Positions 37,547 to 45,437 of a DNA stretch of 45,747 bases are shown here, piece after piece. The DNA is from a virus: IMG/VR virus record IMGVR_UViG_3300047287_000089, positions 1 through 45,747 of that record. One strand, given 5' to 3'. The notes beneath the pieces are model-generated. The model was not told where the DNA came from and did no database searches. It worked only from the letters and a program-made list of their open reading frames with translations. Each line of letters begins with the position of its first letter. The first letter of the stretch is position 1. The translations under genes were made by a program, and so were the position numbers.

Positions 37547-38949
37547 TACTCTCCGCAATTACAGTCAGGTGCCTGGTGCGGGCTAGCGCCCACAGGATCA
37601 TTGAGAAGCGCATCCAAGTAATCGTCCACCTCCGATTCATCAAGTGCAGCGTAAGCACTCGATTTATCTTGAGTGTCTCCCATCACTTGAAGCGAATAGT
37701 AAAGGGAGGTCTGATCAGAATTCAGCCACTCTTCAATAAAGGCTTCGTCATAGATGACCACATCGGACCAGCTATTGAACGAGTACCCGTGAAGAAGTCC
37801 CGTGATGTCAAGCATCCGTACGATGCCGTTAGCCACCTTGAAATAATCTTCCCAGCCAACTTCAGACGCGATCTCAACAGGACCGTAGTCAAAGCTCTGG
37901 ACACCAAACGTACCGCTGTCACGGTCAACCTGGCGGGCAATAGGAGGAGCGATCTCAGGGCAGGTGGTGTACCCATCGAGATCGGTGTAGCGGTAGCTGC
38001 AGGAAGCAGTAGGAGCAATGGCGAAGGCACGGACCATGCCGTTGGCCTTAGCGATCTGTGCTGCCTCTTGGATGCCATTACGAAACTCATGAGCCAACAC
38101 CGCAGCAGGCGTGTGCTCGTGAGGAACGTTGTTGTTGATGGCAGTTAGGGCTTCACCAAACTCCTTGTAGGTCACCCCTTGGCGACGGAGCAGGTTGGCC
38201 AACCCAAGCATTCCGAGACCGACCTGGCGATCAATCTCTGGAGTGAGGTATTCACCACTGTCTCCGACACCCGTCTTTGCATGGAGTGAGCACAGCTCTG
38301 ACATTCCGGTACTGAACGCACGTCGAATGTCATCAAATTCGCATGCCCCAAGATTGACATGTTGCAGTAGACAGGTTCCCCGTGAGGGCAGGTACACTTC
38401 CAGGCAAACGTTTCCGTAGACACGGTTTCCATACTTGTCAACCTTAGTTTTGTTCAGCCAGATGTCACCACGTTTGATGCCAAGGATCAGAGCTTCCTTG
38501 ACTTCTTCGGAAGCAAGGTTCCACCAGTGCCAATTAATGTTGACACAGCGTTTAACCCAAGGCAGCTCACTACGGCTAGCAGTAATAAACTCAAGCACAT
38601 CAGGATGGTTGAGATCCAGATGACATACAACTGCTCCATTCTTGTAAACACCACCACGCCTCAGGATTTCATTGAGGGTGGAGTAGATCTTTGCAAACGA
38701 GACTGGGCCAGAAGCAACCAAGCCTTTGCCGTTCTCAGCTCCCTTGGGTCGTAGTTTGGATAAGTGGACCGCCACTCCTGCTCCATAGCGGAGAGCATGG
38801 CTAACAAATCGCCAAGACGCTTCAATTCCATTCTCTCCCTCCATTGTGTCTTCAACAACGAAGACGGTGCAGCTCACAGGTAGACGAGATGTCGGATCAT
38901 CAATCCAACTTTGTACACGGCCAGTACGTGCGATGAGTTCTTTAGTCAT
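37546..38949 (-). CDS. Ribonucleotide reductase large subunit (class I NrdA-like, short form)
   Basis: Active-site elements of class I alpha are visible: a Cys in LPVSCTVFVVEDT (position of C225), NVCLEV (N-x-C-x-E, with the radical Cys439 and Glu441 of E. coli), a Cys in RGTCLLQHVNLG (position of C462), and APTASCSYRYTDLDGYTTCPEI, close to the phosphate-binding loop. The C-terminal CNCGE supplies the CxC pair for re-reduction. It has 467 aa and no ATP-cone, so it may lack dATP inhibition. It overlaps the methyltransferase-like gene and is coupled to the beta subunit. Confidence 0.9.
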   Translation of the reverse strand: MTKELIARTGRVQSWIDDPTSRLPVSCTVFVVEDTMEGENGIEASWRFVSHALRYGAGVAVHLSKLRPKGAENGKGLVASGPVSFAKIYSTLNEILRRGGVYKNGAVVCHLDLNHPDVLEFITASRSELPWVKRCVNINWHWWNLASEEVKEALILGIKRGDIWLNKTKVDKYGNRVYGNVCLEVYLPSRGTCLLQHVNLGACEFDDIRRAFSTGMSELCSLHAKTGVGDSGEYLTPEIDRQVGLGMLGLANLLRRQGVTYKEFGEALTAINNNVPHEHTPAAVLAHEFRNGIQEAAQIAKANGMVRAFAIAPTASCSYRYTDLDGYTTCPEIAPPIARQVDRDSGTFGVQSFDYGPVEIASEVGWEDYFKVANGIVRMLDITGLLHGYSFNSWSDVVIYDEAFIEEWLNSDQTSLYYSLQVMGDTQDKSSAYAALDESEVDDYLDALLNDPVGASPHQAPDCNCGE

Positions 38950-39538
38950 TGGTGGTTAGATTCATGCATAATTGTTGTGTGACTCCTGCAGCCCACTGAC
39001 TGCCCATTGCATCTGCGATGCCTTGGTAGGTAAGGCTACGTAGCTTCCACCTGTGCTCCGATGGTGGGAGGCGGTGTATCTTGTTCTCCCTTCCTTCTAC
39101 AATCTTTGTCGGTTGTAGCGGTGGGAGATTTTTCAACCAAAGGCACGTGGCCTTTGTTTCACCATGACCAAACATCCAAGGTTGAATAATCTGATCGGGT
39201 TTTCTAATCCTTGACGAGATAACACTTACTGGATTTTCGATTGCAATCTGTTCGATAGGAGCATCCATTAAGCGTTGGACAAAATCCAGCGCCTTCATTT
39301 GCTCCTGTTCTTTCTTGTGAAACCACCTTGCTCCAGAAACAGCAAGATGTGTGCAGGGCGGATGAGCGATCATTAAATCCCAACCATCGTTGATGATGTC
39401 AAACACATCACCTTGATAGTGAGGACCAGGTTGATCAGTTGGTAGTAGATCACAAGATACAGCTTCGCAACCATTCCGTATAAACGCATCTCGTACTCTG
39501 CCTGAAAACTCGCAGGCAACAAGTACACGTTTAGACAA
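38942..39538 (-). CDS. C5-cytosine methyltransferase-like protein
   Basis: I prefer a TTG start at 39538 (reading MSKRVLVACEFSGRVRDAF), which overlaps the MazG stop; an ATG 19 codons upstream would overlap it by 65 nt. RVLVACEFSGRVRDAF is an SAM-binding motif I-like start. MIAHPPCTHLAVSGARWF contains the Pro-Cys of motif IV, and IENPVSVISS matches the ENV-like motif VI. The C-terminus has TKATCLWLKNLPPL. The target-recognition domain is small, so this 198-aa protein is a minimal member seen in phages. It may modify phage DNA against host restriction. Confidence 0.75.
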   Translation of the reverse strand: MSKRVLVACEFSGRVRDAFIRNGCEAVSCDLLPTDQPGPHYQGDVFDIINDGWDLMIAHPPCTHLAVSGARWFHKKEQEQMKALDFVQRLMDAPIEQIAIENPVSVISSRIRKPDQIIQPWMFGHGETKATCLWLKNLPPLQPTKIVEGRENKIHRLPPSEHRWKLRSLTYQGIADAMGSQWAAGVTQQLCMNLTTND

Positions 39539-39911
39539 GATCAATGAGTGAAGGTTCTTTGTAGTTAGGCCCTTTGAGGATCTTTCCATCCTCACGGCGT
39601 ATGGGTTTGCCGTCTTCCCCGAGCTTGCTCATGTTGCTGGCATGGACTCGGTTGTGTGCTGTTTGCAGGTCCCAACCAAATGCTGCAGCCATCTGATGAC
39701 ACACGTACACCAGATCAGCAAGCTCCTTTAGCAGGTGCTCACGTGCTCGTTTGTTGGTGATGTCATTAAGGAGATCAAGGTGAGCGTGTGCTACCTCCAG
39801 GTGTTCCTCATCGATCAAATTCTGCTGAAGCTTCAAAGAGGAAATCGTCAACCCGAGCGGCAGCTCGTACGCTCTCCGAAATTCGTGTGCTGCTGTTTCG
39901 TAGAAACTCAC
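39531..39911 (-). CDS. MazG-like nucleotide pyrophosphohydrolase
   Basis: I use a GTG at 39911 (reading MSFYETAAHEFRRAYELP), since the ATG at 40010 would put 33 poor residues in front. The all-alpha NTP-PPase pattern is visible: LIDEEHLEVAHAHLDL followed by LLKELADLVYVCHQMAAAFG, with EExxE- and ExxD-type metal ligands. The end RVHASNMSKLGEDGKPIRREDGKILKGPNYKEPSL is typical of cyanophage MazG/HisE-like proteins. The enzyme hydrolyses NTPs or dNTPs; in cyanophages an effect on dNTP pools is supposed. Confidence 0.8.
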   Translation of the reverse strand: MSFYETAAHEFRRAYELPLGLTISSLKLQQNLIDEEHLEVAHAHLDLLNDITNKRAREHLLKELADLVYVCHQMAAAFGWDLQTAHNRVHASNMSKLGEDGKPIRREDGKILKGPNYKEPSLIDLV

Positions 39912-40089
39912 GTTCGTTTTCAAGGTAGTGGATTGCTTTGGTGAGATCGTCGATGGGGTCTGCTGTGGGTTTCTTTCCACAACGGCAGATGTATTTGATT
40001 GCATTACCAAGATGGAAACTCAGTTGTTGTTCTCGGATGAAGTCCCCGACTTTCCAACTGCTTCCGTAATGCTCTGGACTGTTGGCCAT
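39808..40089 (-). CDS. DUF3310-type protein (93 aa)
   Basis: The protein begins MANSPEHYGSSWKVGDFIREQQLSFHLGNAIKYICRCGKKPTAD and continues with PIDDLTKAIHYLENEREFL. This is the DUF3310/SaV-like motif (HY....L..G..IKYI.R...K.....DL.KA..YL). It is widespread in phages and of unknown biochemical function, often near nucleotide genes. The last 30 or so residues overlap the MazG-like gene and its ATG lies in the NblA-like gene, so the three genes are tightly packed. Confidence 0.85.
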   Translation of the reverse strand: MANSPEHYGSSWKVGDFIREQQLSFHLGNAIKYICRCGKKPTADPIDDLTKAIHYLENEREFLRNSSTRISESVRAAARVDDFLFEASAEFDR

Positions 40090-40271
40090 TGTTTGACAAG
40101 GTTAGAGACAGTGTTTGTGAGGACAAAGTTCTGATGTTGTAAAGCAAGAAGGACAGTGATTATGTCCTCTTTTTTTGCTTCAGGCAGTAAGTCGTTCAGG
40201 CGTCGCATTTTGAACTGCTGCTCCACCGTCATCTCCATCACTGGTGGTGGGGGTCCAAAGGATTGGTTCAT
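40020..40271 (-). CDS. nblA: NblA-like phycobilisome degradation protein
   Basis: I take the ATG at 40271 (83 aa, MNQSFGPPPPVMEMTVEQQF); the ATG at 40238 would give 72 aa. The sequence MTVEQQFKMRRLNDLL then EDIITVLLALQHQNFVLTNTVSNLVKQW follows the NblA pattern: VEQQF start helix, a second helix with Leu/Leu/Gln, and a V..N......K end. NblA binds phycobilisomes and recruits the Clp protease; freshwater cyanophages are known to carry nblA. It would free amino acids or cut light capture during infection. It overlaps the exonuclease (92 nt) and DUF3310 (70 nt) genes. Confidence 0.68.
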   Translation of the reverse strand: MNQSFGPPPPVMEMTVEQQFKMRRLNDLLPEAKKEDIITVLLALQHQNFVLTNTVSNLVKQWPTVQSITEAVGKSGTSSENNN

Positions 40272-40974
40272 CGGTATCGAAGTTGTAGTCGGAGTGTTGG
40301 AGAATCCTCGCGAGACGTGCATTAAGAAGGGCATCATCGGCAGTCATTCCACGTTCTTCAAAGGTTTGAATAACTGTCCCCCAACAGCAGCCATGTTTTT
40401 CAAGGAGAGCATCAGCACGTTTGATACCAATCCCAGGAGCACCTGCGTAACCATCCGTCTGGTCACCACTCATGGTTTGAATCAGATGCCAGCGATCTCC
40501 TTCTTCCTTGGTGATTTCAATCACAGGATTCTTGAGATCAAACAGCAGCCCTGGTATCTGTCTCATGTCCTTATCGGGTGAGCAGATAATCAGTTCACTC
40601 TCTGATTCAATTGGATCGGTGGCGTAGATGCCAAGGGCATCATCAGCCTCAAGGTTGTCAACGACCATAGTGATGTAGTTATCACCACACCAATTGAGCA
40701 GGCGCTTGTAGCCGCAGGGCTTCTTCCTATTTCGATGACCCTTGTAATCCGGGAAAATTTTTTTCCTGAAATTATTCGGGCTAGAAAAGAAAAGGATGAA
40801 GTCATCAAACTGACCCATGCATTCAGCAATGGACATCAGCTCCTTCTGGAACATCTCCAGAACTTCCGAGAAGCGACTTGTGACAACGATTAGGTCATCT
40901 CCGTAGTCGATCTCATCTTCACAAGCAGCACATGTTTTGTACGCGAGGAAATCAGCGTCAATGAGTAAGGTCAA
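40180..40974 (-). CDS. 5'-3' exonuclease, FEN-like (T7 gp6-like)
   Basis: The 264-residue protein starts TLLIDADFLAYKTCAA (metal-binding Asp). It then has FPDYKGHRNRKKP with the helical-arch Arg/Lys, VVDNLEADDALGIYA (Glu-Ala-Asp-Asp metal site) and IICSPDKDMRQIPG. A helix-three-turn motif SGDQTDGYAGAPGIGIKRADALL completes the flap-endonuclease signature. T7 gp6 removes RNA primers and degrades host DNA. The start is a TTG at 40974 overlapping the preceding TGA (TTGA). The C-terminal part overlaps the NblA-like gene. Confidence 0.95.
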   Translation of the reverse strand: MTLLIDADFLAYKTCAACEDEIDYGDDLIVVTSRFSEVLEMFQKELMSIAECMGQFDDFILFFSSPNNFRKKIFPDYKGHRNRKKPCGYKRLLNWCGDNYITMVVDNLEADDALGIYATDPIESESELIICSPDKDMRQIPGLLFDLKNPVIEITKEEGDRWHLIQTMSGDQTDGYAGAPGIGIKRADALLEKHGCCWGTVIQTFEERGMTADDALLNARLARILQHSDYNFDTDEPILWTPTTSDGDDGGAAVQNATPERLTA

Positions 40975-41177
40975 AACTCTCCCAATGCCTCCTTGATGGA
41001 TTTCTCAGCAAACCCACTTGCACGCAAGATGGTTCGGAATTGTTCGACATAGCCTTGGATGGTCATGTCTGTAGCATCAAACTCAAAGGTGTACTTGTTT
41101 ACTGATGGGTAGTCAGGTAGGTCACCGTTCTTGCAATCGAGGGTTACTGTCACCCACGTTGAGAATTCATTCCTCAT
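40971..41177 (-). CDS. Small conserved-type protein before exonuclease (68 aa)
   Basis: The protein reads MRNEFSTWVTVTLDCKNGDL and ends IKEALGEF, with strands then a helix (IQGYVEQFRTILRASGFAEKSIKEALGEF). The position between the small basic protein and exonuclease, and the ATGA and TTGA overlaps on both sides, show a coupled series. I have seen similar proteins in cyanophages in this place, from memory. Function is unknown. Confidence 0.7.
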   Translation of the reverse strand: MRNEFSTWVTVTLDCKNGDLPDYPSVNKYTFEFDATDMTIQGYVEQFRTILRASGFAEKSIKEALGEF

Positions 41178-41305
41178 TTACCTTGCCCTCGACGTAGTTT
41201 CTTTGTACCTTTTTGAAGTGAGCGGGTTCCATTTCCTTGACGGGTGTGCTTGAACTTGGCACGTGATTCAAATTGTTTCTTGGCTAGGTTTGTTTTGGAT
41301 TTCAT
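41174..41305 (-). CDS. Very basic small protein (43 aa)
   Basis: The frame begins MKSKTNLAKKQFESRAKFKH and ends KGTKKLRRGQGK. About a third of the residues are Lys or Arg. It overlaps the stop of the HNH gene on one side and the next ATG (ATGA) on the other. High charge suggests nucleic acid binding. No family is recognised. Confidence 0.65.
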   Translation of the reverse strand: MKSKTNLAKKQFESRAKFKHTRQGNGTRSLQKGTKKLRRGQGK

Positions 41306-41730
41306 CGCTTTGCGATTTGGATAGATATTTAATAGCCATTTCAAGGCCAGCTATGTTGTCACCCAAGAACCCAAGCCCAAGGTTGCAAGAACGGCACAGC
41401 CATCCACGAAACTGCTTAGTGTTATGGCAGTGGTCAAGATGGAAATCATCCGTCGTAGCACCACAGCATTCACAATTGTCTGGTTTTGTAGGTGCAACCT
41501 TTTTTTAGGGCAATAACAGTACGTTCGGCTTGATATTTGCATTGTTTGCAGCGAGTATCAAGACCGTCCGAAGTGTGTGGCAATTTGCCAAAATTGACTG
41601 TAGGCAAAAGCTGCTGACATATCTTGCACTGCTTAGTGAGTGCCCGCCCAAGTACTTCCCCTTCCAGCTTCGGCTGCAATGGGGATTCGCAGCCTGTAAT
41701 ACTCGCCAGCGAGAGCTGCTGACAATTCAA
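41268..41730 (-). pseudogene. Endonuclease VII-type HNH gene split by an A7-tract frameshift
   Basis: The N-terminal part has two CxxC pairs (KQCKICQQ, RCKQCKY) around FGKLPHTSDGLD, as in cyanophage endonuclease VII homologues. It runs to ALKK and then hits a stop. The other part, in the next frame, reads CECCGATTDDFHLDHCHNTKQFRGWLCRSCNLGLGFLGDNIAGLEMAIKYL, the HNH active region. The frames meet at A7 (plus strand T7, 41500-41506). A6 would give the family's continuous ALKKVAP. The start is unclear and lies inside the polymerase 3' end. It may be an assembly indel, decay or slippage. Confidence 0.82.
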
Positions 41731-42904
41731 GGTTAAACATTAACGTGTCCGCATGAGCGGGGTTACATTCAAACTGAAGCTCATCATGAACAAATGCCAA
41801 TTGATCAGCTTCAATATTTAGTTGTTTAATTTGGTCGTTAGCGATGACCATCCATCGCTTTGCAATGACACCGGCTCCTGATTGCAGGAGATAGTTCAAA
41901 GCTTTGTGAGGCCCGTCAACGTGAATTTTTCGTCCATCAACTGCATTGATGTAGCCAGTTGATTGAACCTTTTTCTTGACGGCCTCAACAAGATCGCTAA
42001 GACCATCAGTTGCATCCAGAAACGCTTGGCGTAGTTCTGATCCAACCTTTTTGGCCTGGGCAGATGTAAGCTGAGGATCGTATGTTCTGCCAAGTTTTTC
42101 AACTCCACCTCCATAGAGAAAGCAGTATTGAATACGCTTGACAGCCGACCTAGATACGCCAATCTTGTCGGCATTAACCTGGTGGATGTCGCCATTAAGC
42201 AGGATCTCGCCATAGCGGCCACCGTCATACCGACTAAGGTAATGCGCGAACATCCGCAACTCGATGCCGCTAAGATCGGCCCCAACCATGACCAATCCTG
42301 GAGTTGCTGTGAATAAGCGTCTGAATCGTTCATCAGATGGAACTTGGGCCAGATTTGGGTTTCGATGAGCGCAGCGATGGGTGTTAGTAGCTACTGAACA
42401 GTTGTGATGAATACGGTTCTTACGAACTAGCTTTAACCAGGCATTGGCACCTTCCGATAGCATGCCTAGTTGCTTGCTTAGTTCAAGACACTGAAGAAAC
42501 TCAAGAGCGATTGGCGTACCAATGTCTGTGAGTACAACTTCATCAATGGTTGCTTTTCCTTTATCAGTAAACTGATTAGGAGTCCAACCATAGAACTGCT
42601 TCATCACCCACGCAATGTGGTCTCGACTGGTTGGGTTAAGATCCTTGAGGCGCGTAAATGTGCCATCTGTGAAATATCCTCTGGTCTTGTTAGGACGACG
42701 AGGAGTAAACTCGCCTCCCTCAACGAAAGGATGCCGCTGTCGAAGAGATTCTTGCAGCGAATCAAGTGAAGATCGAAGTTCGCATTCCAGCTCATGAGCG
42801 GATCGTTCGTCGAAGTACCAGCCATGTAGTTGTTGCTTGGTGAGGATCTCAGCGACTCGGTGCTCTAGCGTGACCCAATCAGGTATTTCTGGAAATGATT
42901 CCAT
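41633..42904 (-). CDS. DNA polymerase A, polymerase domain (T7 gp5 C-terminal part)
   Basis: From the ATG at 42904 (MESFPEIPDWVTLEHRVAEI) the protein has 423 aa. Family A motifs: motif A GADLSGIELRMFAHY (catalytic Asp), motif B RSAVKRIQYCFLYGGG (Lys and Tyr) and motif C FVHDELQFEC (His-Asp-Glu). RCAHRNPNLAQVPS precedes motif A as in T7. The exonuclease domain is encoded by the preceding overlapping gene, in another frame. Together the parts (171 and 423 aa) are close to the about 590 aa of intact cyanopodovirus polymerases. This is replication polymerase; thioredoxin use cannot be judged here. Confidence 0.95.
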   Translation of the reverse strand: MESFPEIPDWVTLEHRVAEILTKQQLHGWYFDERSAHELECELRSSLDSLQESLRQRHPFVEGGEFTPRRPNKTRGYFTDGTFTRLKDLNPTSRDHIAWVMKQFYGWTPNQFTDKGKATIDEVVLTDIGTPIALEFLQCLELSKQLGMLSEGANAWLKLVRKNRIHHNCSVATNTHRCAHRNPNLAQVPSDERFRRLFTATPGLVMVGADLSGIELRMFAHYLSRYDGGRYGEILLNGDIHQVNADKIGVSRSAVKRIQYCFLYGGGVEKLGRTYDPQLTSAQAKKVGSELRQAFLDATDGLSDLVEAVKKKVQSTGYINAVDGRKIHVDGPHKALNYLLQSGAGVIAKRWMVIANDQIKQLNIEADQLAFVHDELQFECNPAHADTLMFNLELSAALAGEYYRLRIPIAAEAGRGSTWAGTH

Positions 42905-43380
42905 AGTTTGTGCGTGACTTGAAGATCCTGTACGCAATAGTCCTCCATGTCTTGTGACCAGTTTTTCCAGTCAGTTTGTTTTGCAAAGCCACCCTTATAT
43001 TCACCAAGCCTGTAACCATAAGCTTCAAGAGAGTGTCGACCATAGAGCTGAATTGGCATATGATCCCAGTTCCTCTTTCTGTCGATCTCAAGAAGGTTAG
43101 GGTGATACAAACGACTAAGAATAAGAGTGTCAAGTGTTCGTGGCGGTGTGAACCACGGGTAGAACTTCTGAATGACAGGGATGTCGTAATTAATTACGTT
43201 CTGGCCGATGATCGTACAAGCATCTTCCAGCATCGTAATGGCACGTGCAATAGGTTCTTGAGTACCCTCGTCATTGAAGACAAGAGTCTGATTGTTACCA
43301 ATGTCTTTGATAGCAACACAGTGGATCGTGGTTACGTTGTCGTACAGCCCGTCAGTTTCGATGTCAAAGAGTAAGTGCAT
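42865..43380 (-). CDS. DNA polymerase A, 3'-5' exonuclease domain (T7 gp5 N-terminal part)
   Basis: The 171-residue protein opens MHLLFDIETDGL (Exo I, DIE), has IIGQNVINYDIPVI (Exo II, N..xxD) and ends with MEDYCVQDLQVTHKLW (Exo III, YCxxD). The residues of the proofreading site are all present. It stops TAG at 42865, about 40 bases after the start of the polymerase gene. In T7 both domains are one 704-aa chain. The two parts may associate, or a -1 shift could join them; no classical slippery heptamer is seen. Confidence 0.93.
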   Translation of the reverse strand: MHLLFDIETDGLYDNVTTIHCVAIKDIGNNQTLVFNDEGTQEPIARAITMLEDACTIIGQNVINYDIPVIQKFYPWFTPPRTLDTLILSRLYHPNLLEIDRKRNWDHMPIQLYGRHSLEAYGYRLGEYKGGFAKQTDWKNWSQDMEDYCVQDLQVTHKLWNHFQKYLIGSR

Positions 43381-43544
43381 TAGTAGACATCATTAGGTTC
43401 CCAGTGCGGATTGACTCCGTAGTGCTCACAAAGAACTTCAAACAGTGCATGCAGATCAAGCACGTTGCCCCGATCTGCAATCCCGCCACGTTCAGCCATG
43501 GCTACTAGCTCGTCCTTTGTGCAGAGGATGATGATGTCAGACAT
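43380..43544 (-). CDS. Small protein before DNA polymerase (54 aa)
   Basis: I choose the ATG at 43544 (MSDIIILCTKDELVAMAERG), which overlaps the stop of the preceding 57-aa gene by 8 nt. The frame is open further upstream but only shadows that gene. The protein ends HWEPNDVY and its stop overlaps the exonuclease ATG (TAATG). No motif is recognised. Confidence 0.7.
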   Translation of the reverse strand: MSDIIILCTKDELVAMAERGGIADRGNVLDLHALFEVLCEHYGVNPHWEPNDVY

Positions 43545-43710
43545 CGATGATGGTGCTGCAGTTCTTGATGGCAGCCTCGATGCTTTGAAGCGTGTCAGCC
43601 CTGAATGGTTGAGCACGTTGCACCATTTCAGGTGTTGGAGGGTTGGGACGCACAAGGCGTTGTTGGTAATCAGAAGTCCGTTGTTGGATCGAACTCTTGT
43701 TCTGGTTCAT
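43537..43710 (-). CDS. Small protein after primase/helicase (57 aa)
   Basis: The ATG at 43710 (MNQNKSSIQQRTSDYQQRLV) lies in the last 41 bases of the helicase gene. After the overlap the frame reads PTPEMVQRAQPFRADTLQSIEAAIKNCSTIIDV, a normal helical sequence. A shorter start at the internal Met (MVQRAQPF) is possible. The close packing with both neighbours supports expression. Function is unknown. Confidence 0.55.
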   Translation of the reverse strand: MNQNKSSIQQRTSDYQQRLVRPNPPTPEMVQRAQPFRADTLQSIEAAIKNCSTIIDV

Positions 43711-45259
43711 GTTCGCTAAAGCGACAAGTGTTAAGGTCATAAGTAAGCTCACAGCAAGGGCCAACTTCACCGGTGTACCGATTCTTGAGTACTCGTACAG
43801 TTGTGTTGGAGTTGGTTTGCTGATTCCGTTCCAGTGCAATAACGGCATCACTGAGTTGTGCAATGCTGTGAGAGCCTCGTAACGAACCAAGATTCACACG
43901 AGCACCTTCCTCATGGTTTTGATCACCACTAGGACGACGTAAGTGAGAAACAAGGAACAACGAGATGCCTGTCCTTTCGACAAGGCTGCGAAGGCGTGTC
44001 ATTGTTTGATCAATGACGCGACGTTCATCACCTTCCAATCCACTCAGCAAAATACTGAGGTGATCGAGAAAGACAATCTTTACATCAAGACCTTGGGCAA
44101 GATACTCCACACGGTTATAAATAACATCGGGATCAAAACTACCGAAGCCATCAAAAAGGTAAAGCGGCCAATGTCCAAGGGTTCTGGAGTAGACATCTGT
44201 AAGTTCAGTGCGTGAGTGTTCGCCAATGTGGAATGGTTTGCCCTCAGCTACGGACATCAAGCCAAGGGCAGTTCGTCGATTTGACTCTTCAAGTGCCAGA
44301 TAACCGACTCGTTCTCCCCGACAAAGCAGATGAGTTGCGAGTTCACGACAGAATGAGGATTTTCCAATGCCAGATCCTGCAGTAATAGTGATAAGTTCTC
44401 CAGTCCTGATCCCGTGGAGCTTACGCTGTAATCCATTGTACGGGTATTCATGAATCCCTTCATCGTTAGGTTTAAGGATCTGCTCTAAGAGGTTCTTCGC
44501 TTCGACAATACCGTCTGGGCGATATGCGGAAGCGTTCCAAATTGCCTCTTTAATCGCTTGTGCCTTGCCAGCCTGGAGTGCATCGGAAGCATCCTTGAAA
44601 TCTGGCAAGTGAGCGATCTTAACCTTGCCTGGTGGCAATACCCCTGCCGCATCCTTCGCAGCCTGACGGCCTGCGTCGTCATTATCAAAGAAGAGGACAA
44701 TCTCTTCATAGCCCTGGAGCCACTCAAGCTGTTTTTGAATCGCTCGTTTGGCCGATTGGGCACCATCCGGTACTGAAACCATCGGCCAGTTCCCCGAATA
44801 AGCTTGATAACACGAAAGAGCATCGATTTCTCCTTCAGTGATGACAACTCTCTTCCCAGAACTTGGGAAGAGCTGCTGTCCAAATAGTTGTCCATCAGGG
44901 TTTGATCCTTCCCATCGGAATGTTTTGTCAGGGGTTTTGACCTTGGCACCAGTACAGCTTCCATCACGACCGAAGTAATGGAAATAGAGTTGGTTGCCAT
45001 CTCGATGAACTCGATACTTTCGGCAAGTCTCCTCGCTGATACCACGTTTTGGTAGTGGTTCTGCTTCTCCCTTAAGAGAGAATGTCATTCGTTGTTTTGG
45101 CGTTTGGACAACGTTGAATTGACCCGGTTCCCGATAGCCGCACCCAAAGCACCAGCCATGGCCGTCGTCGTAACGACCAAGATTGTCTCGACTGCCACAA
45201 GCAGGGCAAGGTTCATGAGCGATACACCTACTTGTTTCTGTATCGTGAGATGATTGCAT
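43670..45259 (-). CDS. DNA primase/helicase (T7 gp4-like)
   Basis: The 529-residue protein has a zinc-binding domain (Cys18, Cys21, Cys37, Cys40; CPACG and CFGCG), a TOPRIM domain (VITEGEIDA with Glu142; FFDNDDAG near 190) and a RecA-like helicase: Walker A TAGSGIGKSS (Lys300), Walker B-like VKIVFLDHLSIL, and the later SHLRRPSG and RGSHSIAQLSDAVIAL motifs. T7 gp4 is hexameric, makes primers and unwinds DNA at the fork. The ATG at 45259 overlaps the preceding small gene by 32 nt. The acidic tail EHEPEQEFDPTTDF ends in Phe, as does T7 gp4, where it contacts polymerase. Confidence 0.96.
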   Translation of the reverse strand: MQSSHDTETSRCIAHEPCPACGSRDNLGRYDDGHGWCFGCGYREPGQFNVVQTPKQRMTFSLKGEAEPLPKRGISEETCRKYRVHRDGNQLYFHYFGRDGSCTGAKVKTPDKTFRWEGSNPDGQLFGQQLFPSSGKRVVITEGEIDALSCYQAYSGNWPMVSVPDGAQSAKRAIQKQLEWLQGYEEIVLFFDNDDAGRQAAKDAAGVLPPGKVKIAHLPDFKDASDALQAGKAQAIKEAIWNASAYRPDGIVEAKNLLEQILKPNDEGIHEYPYNGLQRKLHGIRTGELITITAGSGIGKSSFCRELATHLLCRGERVGYLALEESNRRTALGLMSVAEGKPFHIGEHSRTELTDVYSRTLGHWPLYLFDGFGSFDPDVIYNRVEYLAQGLDVKIVFLDHLSILLSGLEGDERRVIDQTMTRLRSLVERTGISLFLVSHLRRPSGDQNHEEGARVNLGSLRGSHSIAQLSDAVIALERNQQTNSNTTVRVLKNRYTGEVGPCCELTYDLNTCRFSEHEPEQEFDPTTDF

Positions 45260-45437
45260 TAATCAGCTTTTCGTAGATGTCAGCAGAGTTCTGGAAATAC
45301 GAATGCCATTCAGTTAATGCATCAGCAAAGCAGTTGACAACTTCATCAGGTGACAACTCACCAGCCTTGATACACTCTTCTGCTTCGCACAAAGCGTCAG
45401 CGAAAAACTCAGTGATGCGCTGTTTCGGTGTAATCAT
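45228..45437 (-). CDS. Small acidic protein before primase, complete copy (69 aa)
   Basis: The frame begins MITPKQRITEFFADALCEAE and is helical and acidic, ending AIISRYRNK. It overlaps the primase start by 32 nt and the upstream stop by ATGA. The left-edge copy (1-182) differs mostly by synonymous changes (plus D/N, T/S and M/I), which shows selection on the protein. No family is recognised. Confidence 0.8.
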   Translation of the reverse strand: MITPKQRITEFFADALCEAEECIKAGELSPDEVVNCFADALTEWHSYFQNSADIYEKLINAIISRYRNK

